From the IMG/VR virus record IMGVR_UViG_3300037140_000174, positions 29,070 to 93,069 of that record: DNA of 64,000 nucleotides; one strand, given 5' to 3'. The notes under the pieces were generated by a model that had not been told where the DNA came from, ran no database searches, and saw only the letters and a program-made list of their open reading frames with translations. The position numbers were made by a program, and so were the translations under genes. Positions 41,084 to 48,647 of the stretch are shown in pieces. The stretch comes from a virus. Every line of letters begins with the position of its first letter. Position 1 is the stretch's first letter.

Positions 41084-41262
41084 GACTTTTAGCTCCATTT
41101 TTGGTGCTAATTTGTCATGTTCAATCTCCTTTGGTTGTTGGAAGCTGTTTGGCTGACCCCTCATGTCGCGGAACCGCTTCAGGCGGATCCCCACACCCTT
41201 TAGACAGCCTAATCTAATCCATTTTAAAGTGAGGAGGGGAAGTGAGGACTAGTCACACCCAT

Positions 41263-41286
41263 TGGCTCACCATTTTCGGTGAGTCA
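41263..41286 (-). terminator. Hairpin after the winged-helix/histone-like gene
   Basis: TGGCTCACC / GGTGAGTCA, 9 bp with one G-T pair, loop ATTTTC, 27 bases after the stop. No U-run follows in the leftward direction, so termination may be partial. Confidence 0.4.
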
Positions 41287-41312
41287 CACCGATTCTGGAT
41301 CAGAGGTAGATT

Positions 41313-41867
41313 TTACTCCGCAGTTTTGGCGGTGATCTTATACCGCGTAACTTTTCGGTTACCTTCACCGTCAACTGACGTTTTCTGGACAGTGTGACCG
41401 CGCGCCTCAACCTCAGTCAGGAGGTTGAATTGGTTGCTGCCAACTGCTTCCTTCACCTCGGCAAGGGTTGCCCCTTTGCCTTTGGCGTAGATAGCTGCCG
41501 CGTTGGACTTGATGCTTCCCTTGCGAAAGCCGAACTTGTCCAGCTTTGCAGGGTCAACAGTGCGTTCCTTGCGTTCAGCCTTGGCTTCCTTGGGAGCCTT
41601 GGCAGGCTTCTCAGCCTTAGCCGCCTTCGCAGGCTTGGCTACCTTCGCGGGCTTACCAACCTTGGAGGGCTTGGCTTCCTTGGCATGACCATTTGCCTTG
41701 GCTTTAACGGGCTTACGAGCCGGGGCATCAGCTTCGTCAGCAGCGAGGGCCGAATCGGGGGCCCTCGCTACTTCAACCTTTCCTTTAGCCATCTTAGTCA
41801 ACTCACTTTCATTGTTCTTGTCACGCACCAGAGCTTTAGGGAGGTCTGGGATGATCGAGGTTGTCAT
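41313..41867 (-). CDS. Histone H1-like tail plus winged-helix-like domain
   Basis: 184 residues. About residues 26-110 are Lys/Ala/Pro repeats (KPAKVAKPAKAAKAEKPAKA), as in histone H1-like proteins. Residues about 112-180 are KFGFRKGSIKSNAAAIYAKG, GATLAEVKEAVGSNQFNLLT and EVEARGHTVQK, homologous to the C-terminus of the 27.9-kb protein. It probably binds phage or host DNA. ATG at 41867 would give a nearly leaderless message from the promoter just upstream; ATG at 41792 is an alternative start. Confidence 0.65.
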   Translation of the reverse strand: MTTSIIPDLPKALVRDKNNESELTKMAKGKVEVARAPDSALAADEADAPARKPVKAKANGHAKEAKPSKVGKPAKVAKPAKAAKAEKPAKAPKEAKAERKERTVDPAKLDKFGFRKGSIKSNAAAIYAKGKGATLAEVKEAVGSNQFNLLTEVEARGHTVQKTSVDGEGNRKVTRYKITAKTAE

Positions 41868-41876
41868 GATGGCACC

Positions 41877-41905
41877 GATATGAAACCGTTTCTCTAAACT
41901 GTCAA
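41877..41905 (-). promoter_or_regulatory. Sigma70-type promoter
   Basis: Leftward CTTGACA with -35 TTGACA (41905-41900), a 17-base spacer and -10 CATATC (41882-41877). The -35 and spacing fit the rhizobial housekeeping consensus (CTTGAC, N17, CTATAT). Expected transcript start is about 41870, only a few bases before ATG at 41867. Confidence 0.65.
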
Positions 41906-41911
41906 GGAGTT

Positions 41912-42184
41912 TTAATCGGTCAATTTGGCTTTGCCGTTGGCGAGCGAAACATTACGCTTTCCGCAAGCCAAAGCAACCGCAGCGACGGTGGTGAATTGGG
42001 GGCGTCTTGTCTTGCCCGTGAACCATCCACGGATAGCCGCCACACTGACTCCAGAGTCAGTGTGAAGTTCCGTGTATGATTTCTGCGAATCTGATACTGC
42101 GGTTCGCAGTGCATCAATGATCGGGTCCTTATCCACAAACGAATAGGACTTGTACTTGATGAAGCCACGTACTTTCTTAGCCAT
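41912..42184 (-). CDS. Helix-turn-helix protein
   Basis: 90 residues. SDSQKSYTELHTDSGVSVAA then IRGWFTGKTRRPQFTTVAAV resembles XRE-type DNA binding (SYTELxxxSGVSxxxIxxWxxGxTRxPxxxTxxAxxxA). Basic N-terminus. GGAG eight bases before ATG. Possible regulator of the adjacent promoter at 41.9 kb. Confidence 0.68.
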   Translation of the reverse strand: MAKKVRGFIKYKSYSFVDKDPIIDALRTAVSDSQKSYTELHTDSGVSVAAIRGWFTGKTRRPQFTTVAAVALACGKRNVSLANGKAKLTD

Positions 42185-42208
42185 AGTTCTTTCTCCTGGT
42201 TGGTTTGG

Positions 42209-43297
42209 TTACTCAGAAATTGTGTCAGCAGACTCAACATCCGCAGGCAGTTCCTCAACAAAGCGCGGTTGGAGCCGCTTGGTTCGCTTCCCTGAGTTTA
42301 GATGTTTGACCATCAAGCCATAGAGGATGTTTTGTGAAGCCCCGGCAGAGGACGTCAATGGTGAAATGCCGGGGTCGTTTAGAGGGAAGCTTGAAAGCTT
42401 CCGCCTAATATCAATGTTCACTGAGAACTTGTGACCATTGAAACTCCAAAAATCAAGATGATTGGAAAATATCCCAGCCATCATATAAAGGAAACCCGCG
42501 TTCAGATGAGGGGATAGTTCCCTATACTGAACTGTACGAATACCCCACACTTCGTCAATCACATCAAAGAATAATCTGACGTTATCACGAAGCTGACTGA
42601 GCGTGACTTTCTCAGCCAAGTTGTCCAGTTGGGTACCCAGTTCGCCGATGAGGATCGCTTTGCCAGCACCAACATGTCCGTGGAGCCGGGCGCTGATTTT
42701 CAGCACGTTTAGTGCTGTGATCAGCTTTCCGCGTTTCATGTTTTGATCCCATGAAACCTTGCCACCAAGGGCGAACGAAGTATTGCCTTCGTCCGTCATA
42801 TTGAAGATGGCGGCAATCGTCCGGTGGTTCTCCCGCATATTGCGCAGGAGAATGTTTGGCGAAACTTTCACCCGGTCTGAGTTGAGCACTCGAAACCGCT
42901 CACGTTCCCAGACCACGTTAGTTTTGAAATGAATAGCAGCTCCTAAAAACACAGGGGTTCCCGGATACATTGCCATGGCGTTCATGCAGGCGTTGACTCG
43001 CTGCTGGCCATCAATGATGTAGCAGGGGTCTTGAAGGAACCAGTCGTCTTTGACGCTACGCACTTTGTCACCCCGCATCCCAATTTCAATGTCGGGGAGA
43101 GATACACCGCCCTTCACGGCGAGTGTGAGCTTTGAAAGCTTGCCCAAGGGCAATGCCTCCCTTTGGTACTCATCGATCAAAAGGTGTCTGAGGCTTGCAG
43201 AATCAATTACCCCTCTGAGGATGACAGTGCCACCACGCAATGGGCTTTCTTGTAGAGCCCCGCTGGTTACTTTGATGGACTTCAAGTCCGTTGCCAT
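42209..43297 (-). CDS. DGQQR-domain protein (ParB/DndB-like)
   Basis: 362 residues. The key region IDEYQREAL, LPDIEIGMRGD, CYIIDGQQRVNA is the DGQHR/DUF262-type core, where DGQxR is the catalytic or nucleotide-binding motif. The rest (VWERERFRVLNSDRVKVSPN, LRNMRENHRTIAAIFN) resembles DGQHR proteins such as DndB, a regulator of phosphorothioate DNA modification. No other dnd genes are near. It may interfere with a host DNA-modification or defence system; inference only. Confidence 0.6.
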   Translation of the reverse strand: MATDLKSIKVTSGALQESPLRGGTVILRGVIDSASLRHLLIDEYQREALPLGKLSKLTLAVKGGVSLPDIEIGMRGDKVRSVKDDWFLQDPCYIIDGQQRVNACMNAMAMYPGTPVFLGAAIHFKTNVVWERERFRVLNSDRVKVSPNILLRNMRENHRTIAAIFNMTDEGNTSFALGGKVSWDQNMKRGKLITALNVLKISARLHGHVGAGKAILIGELGTQLDNLAEKVTLSQLRDNVRLFFDVIDEVWGIRTVQYRELSPHLNAGFLYMMAGIFSNHLDFWSFNGHKFSVNIDIRRKLSSFPLNDPGISPLTSSAGASQNILYGLMVKHLNSGKRTKRLQPRFVEELPADVESADTISE

Positions 43298-43333
43298 TTG
43301 GATCTCCTTTGGAGTTGGAATGGCGGTTGAGGA

Positions 43334-43705
43334 TTATTTGCTGATGACGACGTACTTTGTGCCTTTGCCAGTGGTTCCTTTCTTTTTTCTGAGGAATTTT
43401 GCTTTTTGCAGTTTGTAGGTGGAGTTTGATGTGCTCTTTGGGGAGCCTCCTAAAGCAACAACAATTTTTCTTATGTCAGCAGCGTTTACTTCCTTCAAGT
43501 GGTGTGTGGAAATATACGCGGCGACCTGTTCGTGCATAGCCGAACCATCGTTCGTTGTGGTGGCTTTTACTTTGCCACCAGAAGCTTTGGCCCCTTTGAC
43601 GGGGACGAAAGTTGGACGGCCCAACGTCATACCTTCTAAAGCCCAGGCCACTTTGCCGAGCTTTTTCTCCTCAACGTAAAGCTCTTCTATCTTGAAGATA
43701 CTCAT
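43334..43705 (-). CDS. Small predicted DNA-binding protein
   Basis: 123 residues. The N-terminus EELYVEEKKLGKVAWALEG is followed by a basic linker (KGAKASGGKVKATT) and a C-terminal domain: QVAAYISTHHLKEVNAADIR, KIVVALGGSPKSTSNSTYKL, FLRKKKGTTGKGTKYVVIS. The last domain has winged-helix features (helix, helix, basic beta wing). ATG is coupled by ATGA to the RMF-like gene. Confidence 0.58.
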   Translation of the reverse strand: MSIFKIEELYVEEKKLGKVAWALEGMTLGRPTFVPVKGAKASGGKVKATTTNDGSAMHEQVAAYISTHHLKEVNAADIRKIVVALGGSPKSTSNSTYKLQKAKFLRKKKGTTGKGTKYVVISK

Positions 43706-43872
43706 GATTCCTGTTTCTCCTTCTTGTTAAGTTCGTCCATGAATCCAGCACGCCATTGTTCCCAATTGTAGGAGTAGCGTGGGTGTGGATTAGATAAGAA
43801 AAGGGCGCGAGCTTTATGAGCTTCGAGCCCCTGTTCGTAGGCAACACTGCTTGTTGCTGGGTAATCCTCCAA
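43702..43872 (-). CDS. rmf-like: Ribosome modulation factor (RMF)-like protein
   Basis: 56 residues. AYEQGLEAHKARALFLSNPH, PRYSYNWEQWRAGFMDEL matches RMF: A-(F/Y)-xxG...A......NPY......W..GW. RMF binds 30S subunits and dimerises ribosomes into inactive 100S particles. Start is TTG six bases after AGGAGG, and the stop overlaps the next ATG (ATGA). A phage copy could lower host translation or protect ribosomes late in infection. Confidence 0.68.
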   Translation of the reverse strand: MEDYPATSSVAYEQGLEAHKARALFLSNPHPRYSYNWEQWRAGFMDELNKKEKQES

Positions 43873-43897
43873 TTTTCTCCTCCTGTTAGCTGGAACG

Positions 43898-43946
43898 TAA
43901 GTGTTCCCTGAGTGGCACCTGTGAAGATGCCACCTAGTAACACTTA
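43898..43946 (-). repeat. Nested stem-loop element, copy 1
   Basis: Leftward RNA: outer stem TAAGTGTT / AACACTTA, internal loop ACTAGG / CTCAGGG, inner 7-bp stem TGGCATC / GGTGCCA with loop TTCACA. The stop codon of the VWA gene (TAA) is the start of the outer stem; AACAGGAGGAGAAAA follows 20 bases later. Confidence 0.8.
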
Positions 43947-45110
43947 GAAGGCTGATTCTATTTTGATGACGTCGCCGAATGGCGGTACATATTGCGCGAG
44001 GGTGCTGTCAGTGGCGTAGGCAGCCCAAAGCGTTGGAATGCCCAAGTCCTCACCCCATGAAGTAGTCATCATGTCAGTGAGGTAAACGATGCACGACGCG
44101 TCACAGGCATGTTCCTTTATCCACCTGAACGAGTCATCAAAATCAGTGCCACCACCGCCTGCTGGGTTTGGGATTACCAAATCACCAGCATGGAATTCAT
44201 CCACACGTTCAACGGCAGCATCTGCGTAAATGATCGTGAGCTTGTCAGCGACACCCTGGTTGAGTGCCCCAGCCATTTCACTGATCATGGCTCGCATCAG
44301 GTCGTCTTGAATTGAGCCTGATGTGTCAATCACTCCGACCAAGTGATGTAACGCATCCGGGATGTGACCCGGCAAGATCAAGCCGGAGCTGATATAGCGC
44401 CGGTTTGGCCGTGACCAAGAATGGTCCTTGGTCATGCTTTGGTCGATGAATTGCTGTGTCAGGTCACGCCAAGATACTTTGGGTTCTTCAAGCTGTTGGG
44501 CTAGCCGTGCCAAGTGAGCAGGCAGCCTTCCAGCATTCTGTGATTTGGCTACGTTTATGGCAAGCCGAACGTTGGCTTCCCATTCAGCGGCCACTTCTTC
44601 AGGCACAGCCGCACCATCAATGTCGATGGAAATGCCGCACCCCCCGCCATCCAAATCACCCGGTGTCAGAGTGATTGTCATGGTAGGTATTTTCGGCAGT
44701 CGTTCGTAGATCTCTTCAGTGCTCATGCCGTCATATTTGGGATCATGCAGTCGTGACTTTGGCAGTACAAACGGCACCTTGAGCAGGTCGGAATTGATCA
44801 CGTAGTCACCAGCAAAGTTCCAACGAAGTGGATCCCGCTGGCCGCGCCTACTGAAGTGTTTGTAAGCGCAGTGTAATATCTCATGTGCAATGACACCAAC
44901 CAGTTTGTCCTCAGTAAGTTTGAGGACGAAGTCAGGCCAGTAGTACATATGCACACCATCAACTGCCATCGTTTCACAGTGTTGACCCCGGATGTTTTTA
45001 TCCTGGATCTCCAATGTTTCAAGGTGCAGCGCCAAGCATCCGAAAAATGGTTGGCTGACGATTAACTGCGATCTCGCCTTTACAATGGCTTTGTGAGCCT
45101 GCTTATTCAT
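43944..45110 (-). CDS. VWA-like protein with metallopeptidase domain
   Basis: 388 residues. VIAHEILHCAYKHFSRRG (HEILH at 76-80) is a zinc-binding motif as in DUF2201 metallopeptidase-like N-termini. The C-terminal half has a MIDAS-like VGVIDTSGSIQDD (261-267 core), then IIYADAAVERV, GGGGTDFDDSFRWI and CIVYLTDM. VWA proteins partner with MoxR ATPases, and a MoxR gene lies upstream in the same operon, together with a DUF3150 gene. The complex probably remodels or activates a protein target; target unknown. Confidence 0.85.
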   Translation of the reverse strand: MNKQAHKAIVKARSQLIVSQPFFGCLALHLETLEIQDKNIRGQHCETMAVDGVHMYYWPDFVLKLTEDKLVGVIAHEILHCAYKHFSRRGQRDPLRWNFAGDYVINSDLLKVPFVLPKSRLHDPKYDGMSTEEIYERLPKIPTMTITLTPGDLDGGGCGISIDIDGAAVPEEVAAEWEANVRLAINVAKSQNAGRLPAHLARLAQQLEEPKVSWRDLTQQFIDQSMTKDHSWSRPNRRYISSGLILPGHIPDALHHLVGVIDTSGSIQDDLMRAMISEMAGALNQGVADKLTIIYADAAVERVDEFHAGDLVIPNPAGGGGTDFDDSFRWIKEHACDASCIVYLTDMMTTSWGEDLGIPTLWAAYATDSTLAQYVPPFGDVIKIESAF

Positions 45111-45136
45111 TTTCTCCTCCTGTTTGGTTAAAGTAA

Positions 45137-45862
45137 CTAATTGAAATCTTTTGGTGGATTATCACTCAGCCACAAGATAAGTCTTTCAAGTTGCCATTTT
45201 TCTTCAGCGTCCCTAGCAGCGTCCCCAACAGCGGTCCTAGCAGCGGCCCTAGCAGCGGTCCTAGCAGCGTCCCCAACAGCGGTCCTAGCAGCGTCCCAAG
45301 CAGCGGCCCTAGCAGCGTCCCCAACAGCGGTCCTAGCAGCGGCCCTAGCAGCGGCCCTAGCAGCGGTCCTAGCAGCGGCCCTAGCAGCGGTCCTAGCAGC
45401 GCCCCCAACAGCGTCCCAAGCAGCGTCCCTAGCAGCGTCCCAAGCAGCGTCCTCAGCAGCGTCCCAAGCAGCGGCCCTATAAGCGGCCCCAGCAGCGTCC
45501 CCAACAGCGTCCCAAGCAGCGTCCCTAACAGCGTCCCAAGCAGCGTCCCCAGCAGCGTCCCAAGCAGCGTCCCTATAAAATTTTCTTGATATGGATATTG
45601 TATTCCTTGGTCTGTTATCTTTTGGTCTTTCTATTTCGAATAAATGAAGGACATGGGCAGCACAATCACAACCCCATAGTCCTATTCTTTTTTCTATTTG
45701 TTTGTCTTTTATTGCTAATTTTATGGCGGCTTCGTAAACTTCATTTAGTGAGAGTTGGAGGCTTTGTGCTTTAATCCAAGTTCCACCTCCAAAAAGGATG
45801 GACAACTCTACTAATTTTTCTGGTTTTGGATCAAGTTTTGAGAGTTGTGAGAATGTAATCAT
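45137..45862 (-). CDS. Ala-Trp-Asp repeat protein, Imm5-like
   Basis: 241 residues. Residues 1-95 form a helical domain (LNEVYEAAIKLAIKDKQIEK, CDCAAHVLHLFE). Residues about 98-220 repeat AAWDAARDAAWDAV-like units; later ones lose Trp to AARTAARAAA. The end returns to EKWQLERLILWLSDNPP. This layout recalls Imm-5-like putative immunity proteins seen in phages and bacteria. Repeats are hydrophobic-acidic and helical. Function unknown; interaction scaffold or immunity are guesses. Confidence 0.65.
   Translation of the reverse strand: MITFSQLSKLDPKPEKLVELSILFGGGTWIKAQSLQLSLNEVYEAAIKLAIKDKQIEKRIGLWGCDCAAHVLHLFEIERPKDNRPRNTISISRKFYRDAAWDAAGDAAWDAVRDAAWDAVGDAAGAAYRAAAWDAAEDAAWDAARDAAWDAVGGAARTAARAAARTAARAAARAAARTAVGDAARAAAWDAARTAVGDAARTAARAAARTAVGDAARDAEEKWQLERLILWLSDNPPKDFN
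45205..45578. repeat. Imperfect tandem coding repeats
   Basis: Units of 12 bases or multiples, with AGCAGCG followed by TCCC, GCCC or GTCC and TAA/TAG-free linkers, run for about 370 bases inside the Ala-Trp-Asp gene. They keep all six frames open and are probably prone to slippage and length change. Confidence 0.85.
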
Positions 45863-45875
45863 TTAGGTTATCCTT

Positions 45876-45924
45876 TAAGTGTACCCTGAGAAGCCTCATT
45901 ACTGAGGCTTCCTAGCTACACTCA
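45876..45924 (-). repeat. Nested stem-loop element, copy 2
   Basis: Leftward RNA: outer TGAGTGTA / TACACTTA, internal loop GCTAGG / CTCAGGG, inner 8-bp stem AAGCCTCA / TGAGGCTT with GTAA (GNRA) tetraloop. The TGA stop of the 114-aa gene opens the outer stem; AGGATAACCTAA precedes the next ATG, so this junction lacks the usual AGGAGG. Confidence 0.8.
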
Positions 45925-46266
45925 GCGGGTCTCAAACGTGATCCGCTCTTCATTATTCTCCTTCAGGTACTGCTCATAGGTTCGGTAGTCGGCTTCCTTG
46001 AAGGCTTTTTGATCGAAGCGGGTGGTGGGTATGAGTGAAAGCTTGGCTTTGAAGAGCTCACCAAGTATGAAGCCTTCCTTGCCCTTGCGTTGCTTCTTTA
46101 TGTCGGTTTTCACTGCATCATCAATGATTTCGCAATTTTTGGTGACCGCTTTTAGACGAGCAGCCACGTCAATTTGCTCTTCACGGGGCATTTTTGGAAG
46201 CAGTCTGACAAGCATTTCAAGAGCGTCAGATGCTTCTAGAAGTGAAGTTTTTACTGACTTCTGCAT
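45922..46266 (-). CDS. Hypothetical phage protein
   Basis: 114 residues, helical: LLEASDALEMLVRLLPKMPR, IDVAARLKAVTKNCEIIDDA. Then KGKEGFILGELFKAKLSLIP-TTRFD and YEQYLKENNEERITFET. The second half recalls short phage proteins with a GE-x-F-xA-x-L...R-x-D and a C-terminal TR-x-TFE-x-R. AACAGGAGGAGAAA precedes ATG. Function unknown. Confidence 0.55.
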   Translation of the reverse strand: MQKSVKTSLLEASDALEMLVRLLPKMPREEQIDVAARLKAVTKNCEIIDDAVKTDIKKQRKGKEGFILGELFKAKLSLIPTTRFDQKAFKEADYRTYEQYLKENNEERITFETR

Positions 46267-46351
46267 TTTCTCCTCCTGTTAGGTTTGGCCGGAACTGTTT
46301 TTCAGTTTCTGAGTTTGTGAAGTAGCAGGTCGCCGTTTTCAGTATCTTCAT
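46226..46351 (-). CDS. Possible 41-residue peptide
   Basis: ATG at 46351 follows AACAGGAGGAGAAA, the RBS used by verified-looking neighbours. The frame codes MKILKTATCYFTNSETEKQF and continues to SRSI, overlapping the 114-aa gene by 41 bases. Codons after LTGGEN simply read through the next RBS, so the functional part may be the first 25 residues, or this may be a leader peptide. Confidence 0.38.
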   Translation of the reverse strand: MKILKTATCYFTNSETEKQFRPNLTGGENAEVSKNFTSRSI

Positions 46352-46388
46352 TTTCTCCTCCTGTTTGCAAATCAGCAAAACTTAAATA

Positions 46389-46410
46389 GGTGGGAAGTTG
46401 CCTTCCCACC
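46389..46410 (-). repeat. Intercistronic GNRA hairpin
   Basis: Leftward GGTGGGAAG GCAA CTTCCCACC, nine base pairs with GCAA tetraloop, 11 bases after the MoxR stop. Same location as the nested elements but without the CTAGG/CTCAGG internal loop. Confidence 0.65.
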
Positions 46411-46420
46411 AAAACACACC

Positions 46421-47473
46421 CTAAAGTTGCAAGTCTTTGTTTCGATTCGCAAAATCGCAGAAGGCTTGCGTTTCTGTTAGGCTTGCGTCTCGTTTGCAAC
46501 CATCAAGCGTCAGGCAGATCTCGAACTCACGGCCAAAGTCAGGCCGTGAGGCATATTGCAGTATTTTCCCCAGGTTGTTCCTGGTGGCCCCACGAGCCAG
46601 CATTGCCACCAGCGCATATCGCGATGACGGCTGCTTGGGGATGGGGCAGGTTTTTGGAGCTTTCAAAACGTCCTCCAGTGAAGGGAGGTCCAGCGTTTTG
46701 ATAAAGTTGCTGAACTCGATGCCTGCACCTTCACCGACGCAAGCAATGGTGCTTTTTGTCAGCGTGATTGGGTCGGTGTGCAGTTTGCAGATGCGTGACA
46801 CCATCTCCCAAGTACGCGGGCAGGGGAAGGCTTTTTCAGCCGCCCTCGCCGTTGCTACTACTTTGTTATCCTTACCCTTTTTCTCGGTGTCAGTGGTGTC
46901 AAACATCGAGTGGATGAGGGTGGGCCGGAACTTGATGAAGCCCAGCACATACTCATGGTAGCCCTGTTGAAGTCCGTAGCTGTAGAATTCCTCAGGGCTT
47001 GGCTCCACTTCAAGCCAAGCGAACCGGCTGGCTAAAGCGGTTGAGATGGTTTGTGCGCCAGCCCGATGCTTCTGGTTGTTGCCAGCCGCACAGCGGTACC
47101 AACCGGGCGGGATGACATGTGGCCCAGCCCGGCCATTGAGTACGATCTGGTACATGGCGGATTGCATCGCTTTGCTGCAATCAGCGGCCTCATCAAACAG
47201 AATGATGCCACGTTCGCCGTCACGCTCAACTGTGGGCCAGAAGTCAGGCCGTGCCCACGTTGAAAGATCACCACTGACTTTTGGTAAACCACGAAGGTCG
47301 ATAGGGTCCATCTGTGCGAGCCGCACGTCAATGAGTTTGATCTTTTCCTCATTGGCAATTTGCTGCCACGCGTCGGACTTGCCCACTCCAGGCGGCCCCT
47401 CCATGAATACGGGGATGCCCGCACGCATGAAGACTTTGCATAGGGCTTTGGCACTTCCTATTGTTTCGGTCAT
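46421..47473 (-). CDS. MoxR-like AAA ATPase
   Basis: 350 residues. Walker A GPPGVGKS (26-33), RLAQMDPIDLRGLP, Walker B IILFDEAAD (91-96 core), sensor AAGNNQ, ALASRFAWLEVEPSPEEF and PRTWEMVSRI. This is the MoxR subfamily. Together with a DUF3150 and a VWA protein it forms a three-gene set also known from other phages and mobile elements. The pair is thought to act as chaperones or metal-insertion machines. ATG follows AACAGGAGGAGAAA. Confidence 0.88.
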   Translation of the reverse strand: MTETIGSAKALCKVFMRAGIPVFMEGPPGVGKSDAWQQIANEEKIKLIDVRLAQMDPIDLRGLPKVSGDLSTWARPDFWPTVERDGERGIILFDEAADCSKAMQSAMYQIVLNGRAGPHVIPPGWYRCAAGNNQKHRAGAQTISTALASRFAWLEVEPSPEEFYSYGLQQGYHEYVLGFIKFRPTLIHSMFDTTDTEKKGKDNKVVATARAAEKAFPCPRTWEMVSRICKLHTDPITLTKSTIACVGEGAGIEFSNFIKTLDLPSLEDVLKAPKTCPIPKQPSSRYALVAMLARGATRNNLGKILQYASRPDFGREFEICLTLDGCKRDASLTETQAFCDFANRNKDLQL

Positions 47474-47538
47474 TTTCTCCTCCTGTTTGAAGCAAAGTGC
47501 TTCTCACAGCCACCCTAAAAGGTGGCTGGAAGCAACAC

Positions 47539-47778
47539 TTAGAGATCAAGTGAGCCGTCACCCACAGCTTCAAGTGGATCATAATCAGGGTCAATTTCGC
47601 AAGGTTGCCCCATGCCGTAAGTAGATGCGTAAACGTCGGCTTGTTGACGTTTGAGTTTGTCAGGCTCACGCCGGATGTAATCGTTGACGGCTTCAAAACG
47701 CCACGCATCCTTTCCGTAGCTTCCTTCCCACCCAAGATTGATTACATCTTCAGGTGAGTTGACTTGTTTTCTTTCCAT
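47539..47778 (-). CDS. Small hypothetical protein
   Basis: 79 residues from ATG at 47778 behind AACAGGAGGAGAACT. DVINLGWEGSYGKDAWRFEA, VNDYIRREPDKLKRQQADVY, acidic C-terminus (EIDPDYDPLEAVGDGSLDL). Between the HExxH protein and MoxR genes in the operon, so possibly a substrate or adaptor. Unknown family. Confidence 0.6.
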   Translation of the reverse strand: MERKQVNSPEDVINLGWEGSYGKDAWRFEAVNDYIRREPDKLKRQQADVYASTYGMGQPCEIDPDYDPLEAVGDGSLDL

Positions 47779-47802
47779 AGTTCTCCTCCTGTTTGTGCTA
47801 CA

Positions 47803-47847
47803 CAGTAGCGTTGAGCGCACCACTGAGGATGCGCTCCGTCGCTGCTG
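47803..47847 (-). repeat. Nested stem-loop element, degenerate copy
   Basis: Outer stem CAGTAGCG / CGCTGCTG (one G-T pair), inner stem GAGCGCA / TGCGCTC with a 10-base loop. Same architecture and position (just after the HExxH gene stop, before AACAGGAGGAGAA) but the internal loop lacks CTAGG/CTCAGG. Confidence 0.6.
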
Positions 47848-47848
47848 T

Positions 47849-48565
47849 TCAGTCGAAGTCATCAATGCTGTTGAACTGTTCAAACAGTTCGTTCAGTTCG
47901 CCGCCTCGTTTGGCTTCCAGGAACTGTTCCGTCATTGTGGTGATTCTTTTGTTGTAGTCATCAGTGCCCTGCTGGATGTATGCTTCCAGCGAAGGAGGAT
48001 CGATGTCCTCCTTATAGGTTTTCTCGAGCCATTCACTTTGATTGGCCGGAAGTTGCGCCAGCACCTTCAGCATTAAGGGTCCCTGCCCCTTGTACGCTTT
48101 GCGTTCGTAGGGCATTAGTTCGCTGTCCAAGCCAGCCATCCGTGCCAGCTTGGCAATTTTGTTGTTGATCGGCTTGCCGGCGTAGGACATTTTGTCCTTT
48201 TCACTGTCGTGGACGAGGAGCCCGTGAGCAAGGTCACTCACATGGATCATCTCATGGCAAAACGACAGCATGATTTTTGCCGGGTTTTCGAGAGCCATTG
48301 TGACGTAGAATTTGTCAGTTTTGATGCTGTCGGTTTTGCCCTGGACGGTTGGCTCACCAGGGAAGGACTTGACGAAGCTGAGGCACAGGGATCGTTCATC
48401 GGTAGCTATGTCAAGCTCTTTGGTGATGATGCCGAAGGCACTGTTGATGGTATTGAGCCAAATGCCGTTGGGCTCGTAGCTGTGTAACTGTTCGCTGAGA
48501 ACGGCTTCCAAGGCTCCAATCAAGCCCAGCGAAGTTGCTGATGGCTTGCAAAATTCGAGCTTCAT
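47849..48565 (-). CDS. SprT-like metalloprotease candidate (HExxH)
   Basis: 238 residues from ATG at 48565. KIMLSFCHEMIHVSDLAHG has HEMIH (104-108) and a further His at 114, as in zinc proteases of SprT-like type. The C-terminus is helical and acidic (ELNELFEQFNSIDDFD). In an operon with MoxR, DUF3150 and a second HExxH protein (VWA), it may cut or be regulated by that complex. Catalysis is inferred only from the motif. Confidence 0.7.
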   Translation of the reverse strand: MKLEFCKPSATSLGLIGALEAVLSEQLHSYEPNGIWLNTINSAFGIITKELDIATDERSLCLSFVKSFPGEPTVQGKTDSIKTDKFYVTMALENPAKIMLSFCHEMIHVSDLAHGLLVHDSEKDKMSYAGKPINNKIAKLARMAGLDSELMPYERKAYKGQGPLMLKVLAQLPANQSEWLEKTYKEDIDPPSLEAYIQQGTDDYNKRITTMTEQFLEAKRGGELNELFEQFNSIDDFD

Positions 48566-48603
48566 AGTTTTCTCCTCCTGTTTGTGGGAATGATGTTGCT
48601 GGT

Positions 48604-48646
48604 AACAACATCGTAGGAGAGCACCGAAATGCTCTTCGTCGTTGTT
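48604..48646 (-). repeat. Nested stem-loop element, degenerate copy
   Basis: Outer stem AACAAC / GTTGTT, inner stem AGAGCA / TGCTCT with CCGAAA loop. A second small hairpin GATGTTG / CAACATC overlaps its right side. It begins two bases after the stop of the 71-aa gene. Confidence 0.55.
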
Positions 48647-48647
48647 G

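Noticed and set aside
45205-45578. CRISPR-like regular repeats
   Set aside because: Units are contiguous without unique spacers and lie within a coding frame.
45141-45589. Three extra long ORFs rich in Ser-Gly-Pro, Ala-Leu or Leu-Gly repeats
   Set aside because: They are other-frame readings of the 12-base coding repeats; only the frame with a non-repetitive N-terminal and C-terminal domain and RBS is real.
46302-46499. 65-codon leftward ORF at the MoxR end
   Set aside because: Runs through a hairpin and RBS into the MoxR gene in another frame; composition random.
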